A DNA stretch of 64,000 bases from Antennarius striatus (Eukaryota > Chordata > Actinopteri > Lophiiformes > Antennariidae): positions 7,003,501-7,067,500 of the forward strand of contig NC_090780.1 of NCBI RefSeq assembly GCF_040054535.1. The letters are read 5' to 3'. A program made the translations under genes and the position numbers. Each line of letters starts with the position of its first letter. Position 1 is the first letter of the stretch. The notes below the pieces were generated by a model. The model was not told where the DNA came from, did no database searches, and saw only the letters and a list, made by a program, of their open reading frames with translations. Positions 1 to 11,628 of the stretch are shown one piece after another.

Positions 1-1459
1 GCCCACGCTGGTGAACATTCAGCATGAATTTGGCCGACAGCCCTCGTGACTCAGCAGTCTAAGATTTATCTGTCAAGCTGGGGGCACACAGATGTCATAA
101 TCATGTTTAATATTTTCACAAAGCTGTTGCAGTAACCTGGTTTCTGCGGCTGCTTAATGTGCAATTGGTTTCTAATGCAATAACTACCCCCATACGAAGT
201 AATTGTTAAACTCTCCTTTGTGGAAGTAAATGTGAGTCACTGTCAAGAAGAAGACTTGAACCCATATTTAGCTTCTGATTTTTTCAGAGGTGTCAGAAAC
301 AGTGACGTCATTGTGTTACATCAGCTAAAAATATTATCCAAGCTCACAGACCTTTGAGTCACTGCAGAAAATTCATTTTAACTTCAGTCTAGCTTCTTAA
401 CTACTAAAGCTCAGTCGATGATCTGGTCAGTATTATCTGGTAAAGGACTTGTGAAATGTACGGTGTTCTCAAGGTATGTAGAAATCAAAGCTTGTGTTTG
501 TCTGCAAGCCTTATTGTCTATAAAAGATAAGATAAACTACTGATTTTGTAATTACTGGAATATATTGATGGTCACATTAACATTTTTTGAATAAATTGTA
601 TATTTTGAGAATTTTGAGAATTTGCTGGATTTCTTCTCTCGTCACATCCTAAGGAAAAGTTCAATCCTTTCTTCTGTTTGATCACCACAGTCTGATCATC
701 TTGGAATTAGGATTTTTTTGTGGATAAAACAGGACATCCGAAGACATTACTGTCATTTATGGCCCAAATCATGAAGATACTGATATAAAATATTGTAAAA
801 TGTACTTCAAAGTGCATTTTTGCTGAACTTAAATGAAAGCACTGCTTGCAGCTCACATACAAGCATCTTAAGAAGGTGACTAACAATTTATTTCACCCTG
901 AGACATCTGGTTTCTCTGCCCTACTCGTACAGTTTTGTTCTGAAACAGGCAGCAGCCTGACCATCCTTCACCACACAGCTGTCAGGGCCTTGGACCAGCA
1001 TCAATTGCTTCCATCGTGGATTTTCTGTTTTTTTCCCCTCTGGTCTTTTTTATGATCTTCCTCTTATTCAGTGAGTTTGGGGTCACTAGAGTCAGTATTT
1101 GTTCTAGCTACACCCGACTGTCGTTCAGATGTGTAAATGTTAGTTTTAGAGAGACAAGGAAAGAGGAAGCTTTAAGATAATGTAATAACAAATTTCATAA
1201 GTTTGTTGGATGCTTTTTGGGGACTTCAGAACTGCCTGACTGGCCTTTTCTTCCCTTTCAGATTCTTGACATGGAAAATGCTTTTGCCACTTCATGTATC
1301 CATTATCTATGTGTTACCTTCTGGCTAATATGTTAGTCAGTGGAATTGAAAAAACAAACTTGGGCAAAAATGAGTTTATAGTCTCGTCACAGTGTTTGAC
1401 AGTCACGGTGCTTGTTATTGTAAGATACTGGTCTGTTCAGCATTCTCTGGCATATAGGT
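1..1459. other. Non-coding, no feature recognised
   Basis: AT-rich unique-looking sequence. Short open frames (for example at 846-1055) show no family resemblance and no splice context. Confidence 0.5.
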
Positions 1460-1525
1460 TTCCCTGACGGAACCTCCCTAAGGGATCGATAAAGTTCTGC
1501 TCTACTCTCTCTCTACTCTACAGAC
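1460..1525 (+). repeat. Retroposon 3' tail with (ACTCT)n
   Basis: TTTCCCTGACGGAACCTCCC TAAGGGATCGATAAAGT then a TCTACTCTCT tract. A near copy lies at 27077-27135 with TCTACTCTACTCTAC. Confidence 0.7.
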
Positions 1526-1939
1526 ATGGAGGAGGAGGACAATGGTGCTGCAATCACATGATCAAAACTGCATTAACCTTCTCTGTATACAGATGTGTGA
1601 TCTGGCTTTACAATCGTGCTGGAGCTGCACTGAGTCCAGGCCAGCTGGCTCAGGTCCCAATCCTCTTCACTGCAGAGGACCGAAGTGGATCAGTGCCAGA
1701 CAGCATACAGACACATACTGACACCCTGATGGACACACACATGGAAGGATGAGAAGGGAAGGCACTGGAGAGGGATCACTGGTGTATCGGTTCAAGGGTT
1801 CTCAATCCGGAGCTGTTTGGACACTACCGCAATGGAGGGATGGAAGTAAATAAGTGATGTTTGCATTGATGGACTAAAGAGGACTGAAGAGTTCACATGA
1901 GGGGGACAATGTCAGCTTGTTCAATGACAGAAGAGCTGT

Positions 1940-3232
1940 TGTAACATATGTACACTCCTCTTTTCCTTTCGGCTTTTCCCTTCAGGGGTCACTACAGCGA
2001 ATCAGTTGCCTCCATCTAACCCTTTCTTCAGCATCCTTTTCTCTCACACCAACTACCTTCATGTCCTCCTTCAGTACATCCATAAACCTCTTTGGTCTTC
2101 CTCCAGGCCTCCTGCGTGACAGTTCAAAACTCAGCATCCTTCTACCAATATATTCACTATCTCTCCTCTGGACATGTCCGAACAATCTCAGTTTGGCCTC
2201 TCGAACTTTATCTCCAAAACCTCTAACATGTGCTGTCCCTCTAATGAACTCATTCCTGATCCTATCCATCCTGGTCACTCTCAAAGTGAACTGTCTCTAG
2301 ACCAAACAACATCGCTGGTCTCACCGTAGTTTTGTACACCTGTCCTTTCATTTTAGCTGAAACTCTTCTATCACACATCACACCTGACACTTTTCTCCAC
2401 CCATTCCATCCTGCCTGTACACGCTTCTTCACCTCTTTTCCACACTCTCCATTGCTCTGGACTGTTGACTCTAAGTACTTAAAATCCTCCACCTTCTTGA
2501 TCTCTTCTCCCTGTAACCTCACTCTTCCATCTGGGTCCCTCTCATTCACACACATGTACTCTGTCTTACTGCGGCTAACCTTCATTCCTCTCCTTTCCAT
2601 GACAAACCTCCACCTCTCTAGCTTCTCTTCCACCTGTTCCCTGCTCTCACTACAGATCATAATGTCATCTGCAAAAATCATAGTCCATGGAGATTCCTGT
2701 CTAACCTCATCTGTCAGCTTGTCCATCACCATAGCGAACAAGAAGGGGCTCAGAGCTGATCCCTGATGCAGTGCCACCTTCCCCTTGAACTCCTCTGTCA
2801 CAACTACAGCACACCTCACCACTGTTTTACAGTCCTCGTACATGTCCTGCACCGCTTCAGCATACTTACCTGGACAAACAGTATGTCTACCTTCCTTCGC
2901 TGCATCATGTCAACCAACTCTCTACCTTTTGCTGTCATAGTTCCAACATTCAATATCCCTACTCTCAGTCTTATACTCTTAGCGTTCCTCTTCTCTCTCC
3001 TCCTACGAACACACTTTCCTCCTCTCTTTCTTCGACCAACAGTAGTCCACTTTCCACCGGCACCTTGTAGGTCAACAGCACCGATGGCGGTCGTTGTTAA
3101 CCCGGGCCTCGACTGATCTGGTATGGAAGTCATAGGTTTGATTCGCATGTTTAATTTGACGAAAGTTTTATGCCGGATGCCCTTCCTGACGCAACCCTCT
3201 GTATTTATCCGGGCTTGGGACCGGCACAATAA
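1940..3232 (-). mobile_element. LINE remnant with endonuclease joined to RT by deletion
   Basis: On the minus strand, 3229-2885 gives the leader (GGAAGGGCATCCGGCATAAA) and the start of an AP endonuclease (RVGILNVGTMTAKGRELVDM). The sequence then jumps at about 2878 to the middle of an RT: QDMYEDCKTVVRCAV, HQGSALSPFLFAMVMDKLTD, catalytic FADD near 2690. The C-terminal part (RIRNEFIRGTAHVRGFGDKV) reaches the tail near 1982. An intact element would have over 1.5 kb between the two parts. The family is widespread in fish; it resembles RTE-type elements, but this is not certain. Confidence 0.85.
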
Positions 3233-3239
3233 GACACTG

Positions 3240-5049
3240 GATTGTGTCCTCTTGCGGCTACATTAAGACAAGAGAATGTGATTACGGTCAATTTTTAGGC
3301 TTTTAAAAGCAGATGCAATTGTTTTCCTTCAAGACTATCAAGAATCAAAAGTGTCACATCTACATTTTGATTTCACACCTGCTCCTGCTGCAAATGAGGA
3401 TCAGACAACCATGAAATTAAAAAAGGTTCACATACATTTTCTTGCAGCTCAACAAAGATTATTAAGTCATTGCATTATTTTTTAAAACATTGACACAGCA
3501 TCCTAACCAGTGTGGAATCAGGGTTTTACTCTCTTAACGTGTAAAACTTTTCATCCTAATTCATGCTAGTTGTCTTTTTAGCCGGTGAGGCCGACATGAT
3601 GCCGAGCCATTCTTGAGCTTATCCACCAAAATACAAAAAAATAATTGGGTAAGATAAACATGAAATCAAAAAGCATTAAATTTAAATATTTACATTCCAC
3701 TCTGACAAGTAAAGGATTATTATATATTGCTGGAGTCATCTTGTGGCTGGGGGAGACAGAAGATCACATTGGCAGTATATCAAACATACTATAAATGTGT
3801 TAAGATTTACCTAATTATGTTTCCATCACACACACAAAATTGATCATTTTCTCCAAACACAAACTTGTTGAGGGAGACTTAAATTAATTGCTATTTTAAA
3901 ATAATTTCATGTTTTAATCTAATGGCTTTGAGGAAATATATAGTATAAAGCCATCTGAACAGACTGTCAGACATTTTTGTGGCTTCCTGCATAACATTTA
4001 ACCTCATCTTTATCTCACCAAATTATTATTCTTCCTGTCCCTCTGCATTTTGTCTTGTTGATGTGATGTTAAAGGTTAAAGGCAAATAGTGTTTCAGGAT
4101 ACAACTGCTTTTACATCTGGAAGTAAACCATGTTTACCACAGACATCATTATGTATGCGGTGTAAAGGATATTTAAGGAATGAGGATCTGCAGAGGGACA
4201 TTTCTAATCTGAAGCATTAATTAAACAACTCATCAACCAGAAAGTTATAGAAAAATTTTGTCCTAGGGGAAATATATCTCTTTAATGCAAAAACTTTTTG
4301 CTGATGCTGATGTGGATGGGTCTGAACTCATTTCATAACAGAAGAATGATATAAGAACTCAGTTCTTAAGTTCCTGACAATCTAACAAGAAGCGAAATGT
4401 AGAAATCCATCACCAGTTGTGCGTTTTTAGGAACCACACAAAGTATGTGGGGAATGTCACTGACACATCTGTCCAGTGGTTTTACAGAGAATGGGGACAG
4501 ACCATAAACCGTGTTGCATGTGGCCATATGTAAATGTATGAATTGAGTTGTGACCTTGATATCGAGCCAGATCCAGTGACTGAAAAGGGGGTTTCTAAAA
4601 ATGCATACAGACATTTAATTTTTGTTTTATCATTTTGAGATTGCATTGATTTTGTGGTTACAAATATCTGCATTGAGCCCTTTGAACTGTTCTTGGTTGG
4701 TTTATTTGCAAACTGATGAATTCTTTAGTTTGCACAAAAACCTTATATATGATGAAGGTTGAATTGTTTTAATTCATATACTGTATTTGACTGTGAAACC
4801 TGGACCAACACATCACCATAGATTTACAGTTGGGTAAATACTAATTCATTCTCCAGCTGTGGTGCAGGATAATCCTGGGAACACGTGGGATCAACTTCAC
4901 TGAATGTCTGTGGAGAATCTGTTCACGTCCTCACCACTGAGTCGGAGCCTGGAGCACAGAGCCTCGAACAACAGTCCAGGCTCGGTGGCATCTTTATAAC
5001 AGGGTTTATGTGTGAGTTCAATTTCAGGATTTAACACGTTTACACCTTT
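3240..5049. other. Non-coding upstream of fam210b
   Basis: AT-rich, without recognisable repeats or genes. A cluster of hydrophobic minus-strand frames near 4.4-4.7 kb shows no similarity to a known family. Confidence 0.5.
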
Positions 5050-5800
5050 AAATACCCCCTCCCTTTCCTTGAAGGGCTCAGTTCTGCGATTGCGCGTCAA
5101 CTCTCATTGGCTGTCAGTGATAATCGGTCAACAACGAAGCCGGGGAGGCGCAGGGGGACCGGGAGCAGCATGTTTACAGTTATGTGCTGCCTAAATTAAT
5201 AACTAGAACGGTCCGCTCTGCATTTATTTTCGGGGGCATCAGTGTCATTCACCGCTGAGGATGTTTATGTGTCGTGCAGGGAGGCTGTCTGCAGCTCTTC
5301 TGGATCATTCCATCAAGTCAACCGGCTCGTTTTTAGGGCAAGTCAGCTCAGACAGGCTGAGAGATGTCACTCTGGTGTTACGCAAGGACCACGCGTTTCA
5401 GGGACGTAGGTGTTTCTGTGGATCCGATCTAACGCGTGTGGGTTCCCAACAACCGGAGTCGGGAAGGGTTCAGGTTTGGGACTCACTGCCGCGGTTTGGG
5501 TTGTCGGAATGGACGCACCTTAACCGGGTGGCGTCTGTATCTGCTTATCTGTCCAAACGCGCGAAAACGAGAGACGGTTTAGACTTTATCAGAGAGACGC
5601 GCGTCCCTGCGATCCGGCGCAAAGGAAAGTCACTTGGTTCGGGTTTGCTGTCAGGGAACCGACCCGCCTCCACGCGACACTTCACCGGGATCATGCAGAC
5701 CAGAGCCTCATCCACGAGGAAGAGTGGCGCCGACGACAGCCAGACGTCCGACAAACGGGTAATGTCAGTTGATCAGCTCAGAACAGACGCCGATCAGTGG
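5050..5800 (+). promoter_or_regulatory. fam210b: CpG-rich promoter and first-exon block of fam210b
   Basis: CpG density and G+C rise abruptly compared with the AT-rich flanks (ACGCGT, GCGCGTC, GGCGCC, CGATCGATC words). The block covers the sequence just upstream of the start codon and all of exon 1. That fits a housekeeping-type CpG-island promoter. No convincing TATA box is seen. The exact transcription start cannot be placed from sequence alone. Confidence 0.5.
5261..5758 (+). CDS. fam210b: fam210b coding exon 1
   Basis: 166 whole codons from ATG 5261 to the donor GTAATG at 5759. The start is chosen because it is the first ATG in the open frame inside the CpG-rich block, and the residues that follow are basic and hydroxylated with few acids (MFMCRAGRLSAALL), as in a mitochondrial targeting peptide. 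The frame stays open past the donor into the CA repeat, but that part is intron. Confidence 0.8.
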
Positions 5801-5978
5801 GACAGAGTCGAGTCTGTGACCTCTAATCAACGATCGATCCAAACCAACGATCGATCCAAACCACGAGTTGTATGTGTCAGGGCCTGTAGGCGGAACAGCC
5901 GCCATGTGAGATCACCCAGTGTTATCCAACAGTACGAGTACAGCTCGATCGGCAGCGACACACACACACACACACACA

Positions 5979-6045
<67 letters not shown>

Positions 6046-9000
6046 TTACACATGGGAGTCCAGACCGCACAAACTGCATAAACACCTGCAGACATACGGA
6101 CGTCCGTTTTAACCGCATGAGGGCGCTCAACACCTTCACTGGATCCTGCGCTGTTTGCGTTGAGTCAACGGTGGTGACGTCAGAGGGCAGCAGACGAAAT
6201 GAACAGAAGTTCATGCAAAGCTGGAGGAGAAATAAGAATTTACCTTTGTGTTTCTGCTGTGACTCATTCTAAACAATAGAGTCATGACGATAGGGCTGTC
6301 TGTATTTCTGTCGGTCGGTCTGTCTTGTGTGTTTCATCAACAACAAACATGGTGACAGCAGAAGGACATGGTAATAATGCGTAATGTCCAGTAAATATAC
6401 ATGGTGTTGGTCTGTGAGGTCATAAAAATCACTAAATCTGGAGAGAAAAGAGAAAAAAAATCAAACTTTATCATAGTAAAATGAGTTTGAGGTGACTCTG
6501 AAGTTTGGCCGTCACTATCATGGCTTTAAACAACATGTACTCCTCTGAAACCTCTCATGAATTATTTATCCCCCTGACCAGCTTTTTGGGTGGTCAGGGG
6601 GATATGTCATCTTCTCATGACCTTTGGTTAGAATAGATTACAGAAAATAAATATATCACACAGTCATTTATTCTGGTACAGAAAAGTTTTAGTAGCACTA
6701 GATAGTTGTACTATGAGTTGGTTGTAATGTTTAATGGGTCTGTTGTGGGAAGCAGGTGATTGTTTGCTTCACTTTCACCCGTATGACCTCACACACTCAC
6801 TTTTTAGCATTTCTTCTTCAGCTCTTGACTTTTCCTTCCCACTCTGTCCACACACATTTGTGCATGTGAGTGTCTTCGTCTGTGTTTGCCTGTCACCATG
6901 ACTCATGGGCTTCCTGTCCTCAGAAAAAGCTTTTATCAGACACAGCAGCATTACTGTTCCCCTCCCATGCACCCTCCCTGGCACAACTCCCTTCGTCTTC
7001 TTTCTCACATGACCCTCCCATGCCGCCACCTGCTTTTACTTTTAGCTTGGCCTGACTAAACTCTGACAGGCAAAGGCCTGCTCCCTCGCCCACTCTGGCC
7101 TCTATTGTCTATTGTTAGCAGGCTGGTCTTGTGATAAATCTCTCAGAGTTTGGCTTCAGCTAGGAGGCTTGGGCTCAAATTAAGAAAAATTTGTTGAAGA
7201 CTTTCTGTTGCTTTGTCAGAATTGTCTTAAGGCCCGTAAGAAAAGGCAGTCTGAAGGTAGCAGCATAACAGTGGAACAGAAAAGTCATTTTTTTAAAAAG
7301 AGGAACACTCATTTGTTTGGCAAAGTTTTTTATGCCAGATGCCCTTCCTGCCTCTGCATGGGACCGGCTTACAGTTGACACAGGTTTGTGGTCTCGTAGG
7401 GCTGCAGATGCTGGGAGTTGAACCCGGGGCAGCATAAATGCTAAGCGTGCACTCTACCACTGAGCTACATCCCTTGCCAATTAAACCCCTAATGGTAATG
7501 TGCATATATTCTTCTTTTTATATTTGTTCTTTTTATATTTCTTCTTTTTCTTATAAACCAGAGAAAAACGATGACTTATTGGTTTTGAACTCGTCTCAGT
7601 GTGAATCCGCTGACATAGTCAGCATACTAATGATTGAATGTTTTAGCGTTTTATGTCCTGTCTTCAGTGCACACTGGCCAGAACCCTGTGAAGAGCTGGT
7701 GCCTTTCATTCCAAAAGCTAATAATAGGCAATCAGGCATTTCTGTGATGTGAAAATGCCTGATGGTCGAGATGGAACCATCTTGCAGTCCGCATGTGGCC
7801 CTCATGCGGACATGCAGTGCTTAGCAAACAATGACGTGACATTACGCGTGTCAGAGCCCATAAACTGAGGAGCCGTGTACTTTTCAACATCTCCATGTGA
7901 AGACCTCTTCAATTGACGTAACTGTTAACTGTTGCTACTATTAATCTCCCAGCGGTGGGCAGCACACAAAACATGCTGTCACAACCCTGTTTCACAGATA
8001 ATATATGAAGACCAAAGCCTTGTGCATGTCAAAGTCGTAGTTTGAGTCCCTGCAGACTTTTGCTGAATCCTGTTGAAGTTGAAAAGTTAGTCACCAAATT
8101 TAAATCGCTCAAGTCGGTTCAGCAGGGAGAACAGCCCCCGGGAGGGAGAACAGTAATAAATATCTCTTTATTCACGGTTTGGCTCCCAGTCCTCTTGTTT
8201 GTCCTCCTCAGTTTTCTTCATACTGCTCTTCTCTCAGGAAAAATACGCTGACACAAACTTTTCATTGACTTTGCATTTTGTCCTGCATTCTGTTCAAGTT
8301 GTCTCAATAGTTTAGCAGCAGAATGCTGTGATGGAGGTCGCTGCACAGATTTTAATTTCTGCTGGGTTGTTCCAGCTTTTTAGGAGAAATGTTCATATTT
8401 TCTCTAACAATAAGTCAGTGTGAAACAGGCCTGAGGTACTTCCTGTTTTGTTCTGTCTTCTTTGCAGGAAATGTATTTGAATAACAAGAACAATTGGAAA
8501 CAATATCTCCCAGTTGGCTGGAGTGTTGTTGTTGTTTTTTAAATCCTCCCACTTGAGTTTAACAGTCCCTAGTAATAAAGAGGGAAAAAAACAGCAGAAT
8601 ATGGACAATAAAGCAGAAGTCATCCCACTCTAATTATAATCAAACCTCTAGTTAACACAGAAGGGCTACATAAAAGAAAATTTGTTGTGTTTGTGTTTGG
8701 TGTTAAGGTAGTGATGTTTTCACATGGCAGTTATTTTAGGCAGATGACTTTAAAGCATGCACGGGTCACTCAGTTTTATATAGTCACGTTGTAAAGTCTA
8801 AGTGTTATTTAAAGAAAAAAACCCCACTCCTGCCCGTCTAGATCTTTTCAAACACTATAATAAGTCTTGTTCTGGTTGTGCTACGTGACCGCTGGTGTAC
8901 AACATAGTGTTTGATATTCAGAGGAATTCAGAGGATTAACTCGTTTCATGCACTCCTTCTTTCTGTCAGGTTCCTGCTTCAGCTGCTTCATCCTCTGCTG

Positions 9001-11628
9001 TGCCCTGTCTGTGGGGCAGTTGTAGTTTTATAATCTGGAAGTTGTTGTCTGTAGAGGTTAAAACCCAGAGCAGTGTTTGTGTCTGTGATGTGTGTGAGTT
9101 GAAGTGAGTTCTCGAACCACACAGTAGTCTGTAGCCAGGTGGTATTTGGACTTAACTTTGAACTGTGGCACATCGACTTTCCTGAGAAGGTAAACAGTAG
9201 TAAAATTGACATTATTAACAGGTCATGATAGGATTTTAACACTAATTACTTACATAAACTGTTAAATTAGCTTGGGGACAAGAATAGTGACTCGGTCACC
9301 TCTTTGTTTTTGTTTGGTTTTATAGGAACCAAATCTCTGGAATCTATCAACTATTTTCATCCTTTGTCTTTTTTGTTCTTGTCGTATCTTTTTGTCAAGC
9401 CATCCCTCCTATTTCACAAGGTCTGTCTCATGTCTTGCTTTTATTTTGCTCTCTATTTCCAGGAGGAGCAGTGTCCAGACCAAGCCTCTCTTCCTGCTGC
9501 GGTTGAGCCGGAGCCAGCGGTGGGAAAACCCAACAAGACCCAGCAGCTGAAGAAAGTCTTCAAGGAGTACGGAGCGGTGGGGGTTTCCTTTCACGTCTGC
9601 ATCTCCCTCATGTCCCTGGGAATGTTCTACCTCCTGATATCCAGGTAAATAATCATCAGACTGATGTCTTTTCTTCAGGTAGGGGATCAGGTAGGAGTTT
9701 AAGAGCTAAACTAATGAAAACATGCATTTTGTGTTAGTCTAATCAGTTAAATTAAATCCATGTTTATTCATTTATTCATTTCATATAGGAGATTTTTCAG
9801 ATTGTGCAGAATGATGGGATGATATTTTGCTTTTTAATTATTTGTACAATCAATAATTTAATAACCTTTTAACTTGTAAAATGTCCAGAGTGGCCACACT
9901 GTCATGTACAACAGCAGAGGTATCAGGTGATTTAACAGTTTTAATCACAAAATGGCAACTTCTCTTTTAAATCTTCGGCAAATTTCCGTAGTATTTTCAA
10001 ATTATTTGTCAAATCACTTGCTTGAATGAAAACAGCTGACACAAAATAACTGATACATCAGGCAAAATTCACAGATATTGTGCACTATAGAAGTGGCAAT
10101 GCATCGAAGTGTGACTTTTCCTTTAAATGCATGCATAGGAAATAAGAGAAATGTGGACAGTTTAACATCAAGTAAATGAAAATGTGTTTTGTCGTTACTA
10201 TCATACCAGTGCTATGAGAGTAAAAATATACCACTGGAATGAATTAGACACAAGCCCTAAATCTATTGGTGGTTGCAGATAGTAAAAAGACAATGCAGCA
10301 CCACACAACTTTTGTGTTTTGTTCAGCAAATCAGTCTGGATGCTTTTAAGGCATCTTTGGTTTGTTTAATCCACACAAGAGGGAGTGGAATGCCAGACAA
10401 GCCTGGCAGTGATTATGTGATAGATAATGCACTTCCTTCTGTCGCTTTTAATGTCTCAGGAAGTAAAAACAGACTAGTTGGGTTCAGAGCAAAGCTTTTG
10501 GCCTTTCATAGTCTGTCCATAGTAACACTCTTCAGGGGGAGGATGATCTTTATATTTAGCTGTTTAGAGTTAGCTGAGTGCAAAAGGTCTTTAAATGTTA
10601 CAGAGAAATGTTGTGTTTGTTGTGAACATATGTTCACGTTAGCACATTTTTAAATATTCAAGTTTCCAAAAGCTCACATGAAAACAGCTTGATTCAAAAC
10701 CAGCCGTCTCACACAGGCAGACAAACACACAGCTTGTGAAACCGACACTGATTTATGTGATTCCATGCTGGCAGTGTTTCTTCTGGTAATCAGTTTAAAT
10801 GAATCAGAAAGGTTGTAGGAGAAGCTGCTGTACCTCCTACATGGAATACAGCTCTATCTAGTGGACGTAAAAGAGACGTGCGCCTCAAGTTCCTAACAAG
10901 AAACACACTTCTTTACTTTATATTTAATGTATTGAATTCCATAAGGATGCAATGAGCTCAGAATAAAAGCAGTATCCCAATAAAGAGAAGTTGTTTTTGC
11001 GGCATGAAGATTTTAAGATTTATAAGATCCATATTTTAGGCCCTGAAGAATCTGAAACTTTAATTTTTGTTGGCAAAGTTTTTTGTTTATTGTTTGCAAT
11101 GTTTGGACTACAGTAACTAATCCACAACCATTCAGCAAAAACTGCAAAAAGTTTTTGCTGAATGGTTGTGGATTATTACTATTATTGTTGTTGTTATTGT
11201 TGTTATTATTATTATTCATATATATTTTTATTTAGTTTCTCTTGTTCTACCCAGTATTTTGAATTCTGCAATGAAAAACCAAAAGAATGCTCAGCCAGAA
11301 ACATCTGTGTGTAGTAGATGTAGAAAAATAACAGGACCATTTGTGGGTTATAGCCCAATATGTGAATTTAATGTTCTTTTAATGACTTTGCTCTGTCATC
11401 TGTCTTCACAGTGGGATCGATATGGCTGCTGTGCTTTGTAAAGTTGGCTTTAGTGAAGCGGTTGTTCAGTCTAAGATGGCGGCGGGAACTAGCACATTCG
11501 TCTTGGCTTACGCCGTTCACAAGCTCTTCGCTCCGGTGCGCATCAGCATCTCTGTAGTGTCAGTGCCTCTCATCGTGCGCTACTTCAGAAAGACTGGTCT
11601 CTTTAAACCGCCAACAACTTCACCCTGA
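5261..11628 (+). CDS. fam210b: FAM210B orthologue, three coding exons (298 aa)
   Basis: Exons join at 5261-5758, 9463-9644 and 11412-11628, with GT donors at 5759 and 9645, AG acceptors before 9463 and 11412, and matching phases (0, then 2). The total is 897 nt including TGA. FAM210B is a mitochondrial membrane protein linked to mitochondrial metabolism and erythroid differentiation. The conserved part is residues about 195-298: a KEYG motif, a hydrophobic helix at about 206-226, then a KMAAGTSTFV stretch and a second hydrophobic segment ending in a basic tail (RYFRKTG). These match the vertebrate FAM210B C-terminus (DUF1279) closely. Residues 1-166 from exon 1 are Arg/Ser-rich and poorly conserved, as expected of a mitochondrial presequence and linker. 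The protein is longer than the mammalian one (about 190 aa), so the true start could be a later ATG. FAM210A is the alternative paralogue but fits less well. Confidence 0.93.
5959..6043 (+). repeat. (CA)n microsatellite in fam210b intron 1
   Basis: A CA tract interrupted by (GCAC)n, 200 bp after exon 1. Confidence 0.97.
6568..6603. repeat. Perfect 13-bp inverted repeat in fam210b intron 1
   Basis: ATCCCCCTGACCA and TGGTCAGGGGGAT pair around a 10-base loop. It sits in AT-rich intron sequence. Possibly the fused ends of a small deleted DNA transposon. Confidence 0.85.
7310..7475 (-). mobile_element. tRNA-Ala-headed SINE copy
   Basis: On the minus strand, 7475-7403 reads as a tRNA-Ala(AGC)-like sequence: GATGTAGCTCAGTGGTAGAG (A box), an anticodon loop TTAGCAT, and the B box GGGTTCAACTC. 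The acceptor stem is mismatched and the sequence runs on for 90 bp into GCCGGTCCC, GGAAGGGCATCTGGCATAAA and ACTTTGCCAAA. The same GGAAGGGCATCCGGCATAAA motif occurs at the 5' side of the LINE at 3.17 kb. It is a SINE rather than a working tRNA gene. Confidence 0.65.
9463..9644 (+). CDS. fam210b: fam210b coding exon 2
   Basis: 182 nt. It begins EEQCPDQAS and ends inside the codon completed by exon 3. It carries the LKKVFKEYG motif and the first membrane helix (VSFHVCISLMSLGMFYLL). The acceptor is TTTCCAG and the donor is CCAG/GTAAAT. Confidence 0.93.
11118..11175. repeat. Perfect 26-bp inverted repeat in fam210b intron 2
   Basis: The arms are 11118-11143 and 11150-11175 with a 6-base loop GCAAAA. 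No mismatches. An ATT/GTT-rich triplet tract follows directly. Confidence 0.95.
11412..11628 (+). CDS. fam210b: fam210b coding exon 3 and stop
   Basis: 217 nt. The first base completes a Ser codon, giving SSGIDM across the junction. It encodes the most conserved part of the family (VQSKMAAGTSTFV, HKLFAPVRIS, VPLIVRYFRK). The stop is TGA at 11626-11628, followed by a run of GAT trinucleotides. Confidence 0.95.

Noticed and set aside
1917..3116. Plus-strand open frames at 1.9-3.1 kb
   Set aside because: They are the antisense of the LINE on the minus strand, whose RT motifs are clear.
5759..6112. Continuation of the fam210b exon 1 frame to 283 codons
   Set aside because: The frame passes a good splice donor and then reads through a CA microsatellite. 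Joining at 5758/9463 gives a family-matching protein instead.
7403..7475. Functional tRNA-Ala gene
   Set aside because: Acceptor stem mismatches, no terminator run of T at the end, and fusion to a SINE body.
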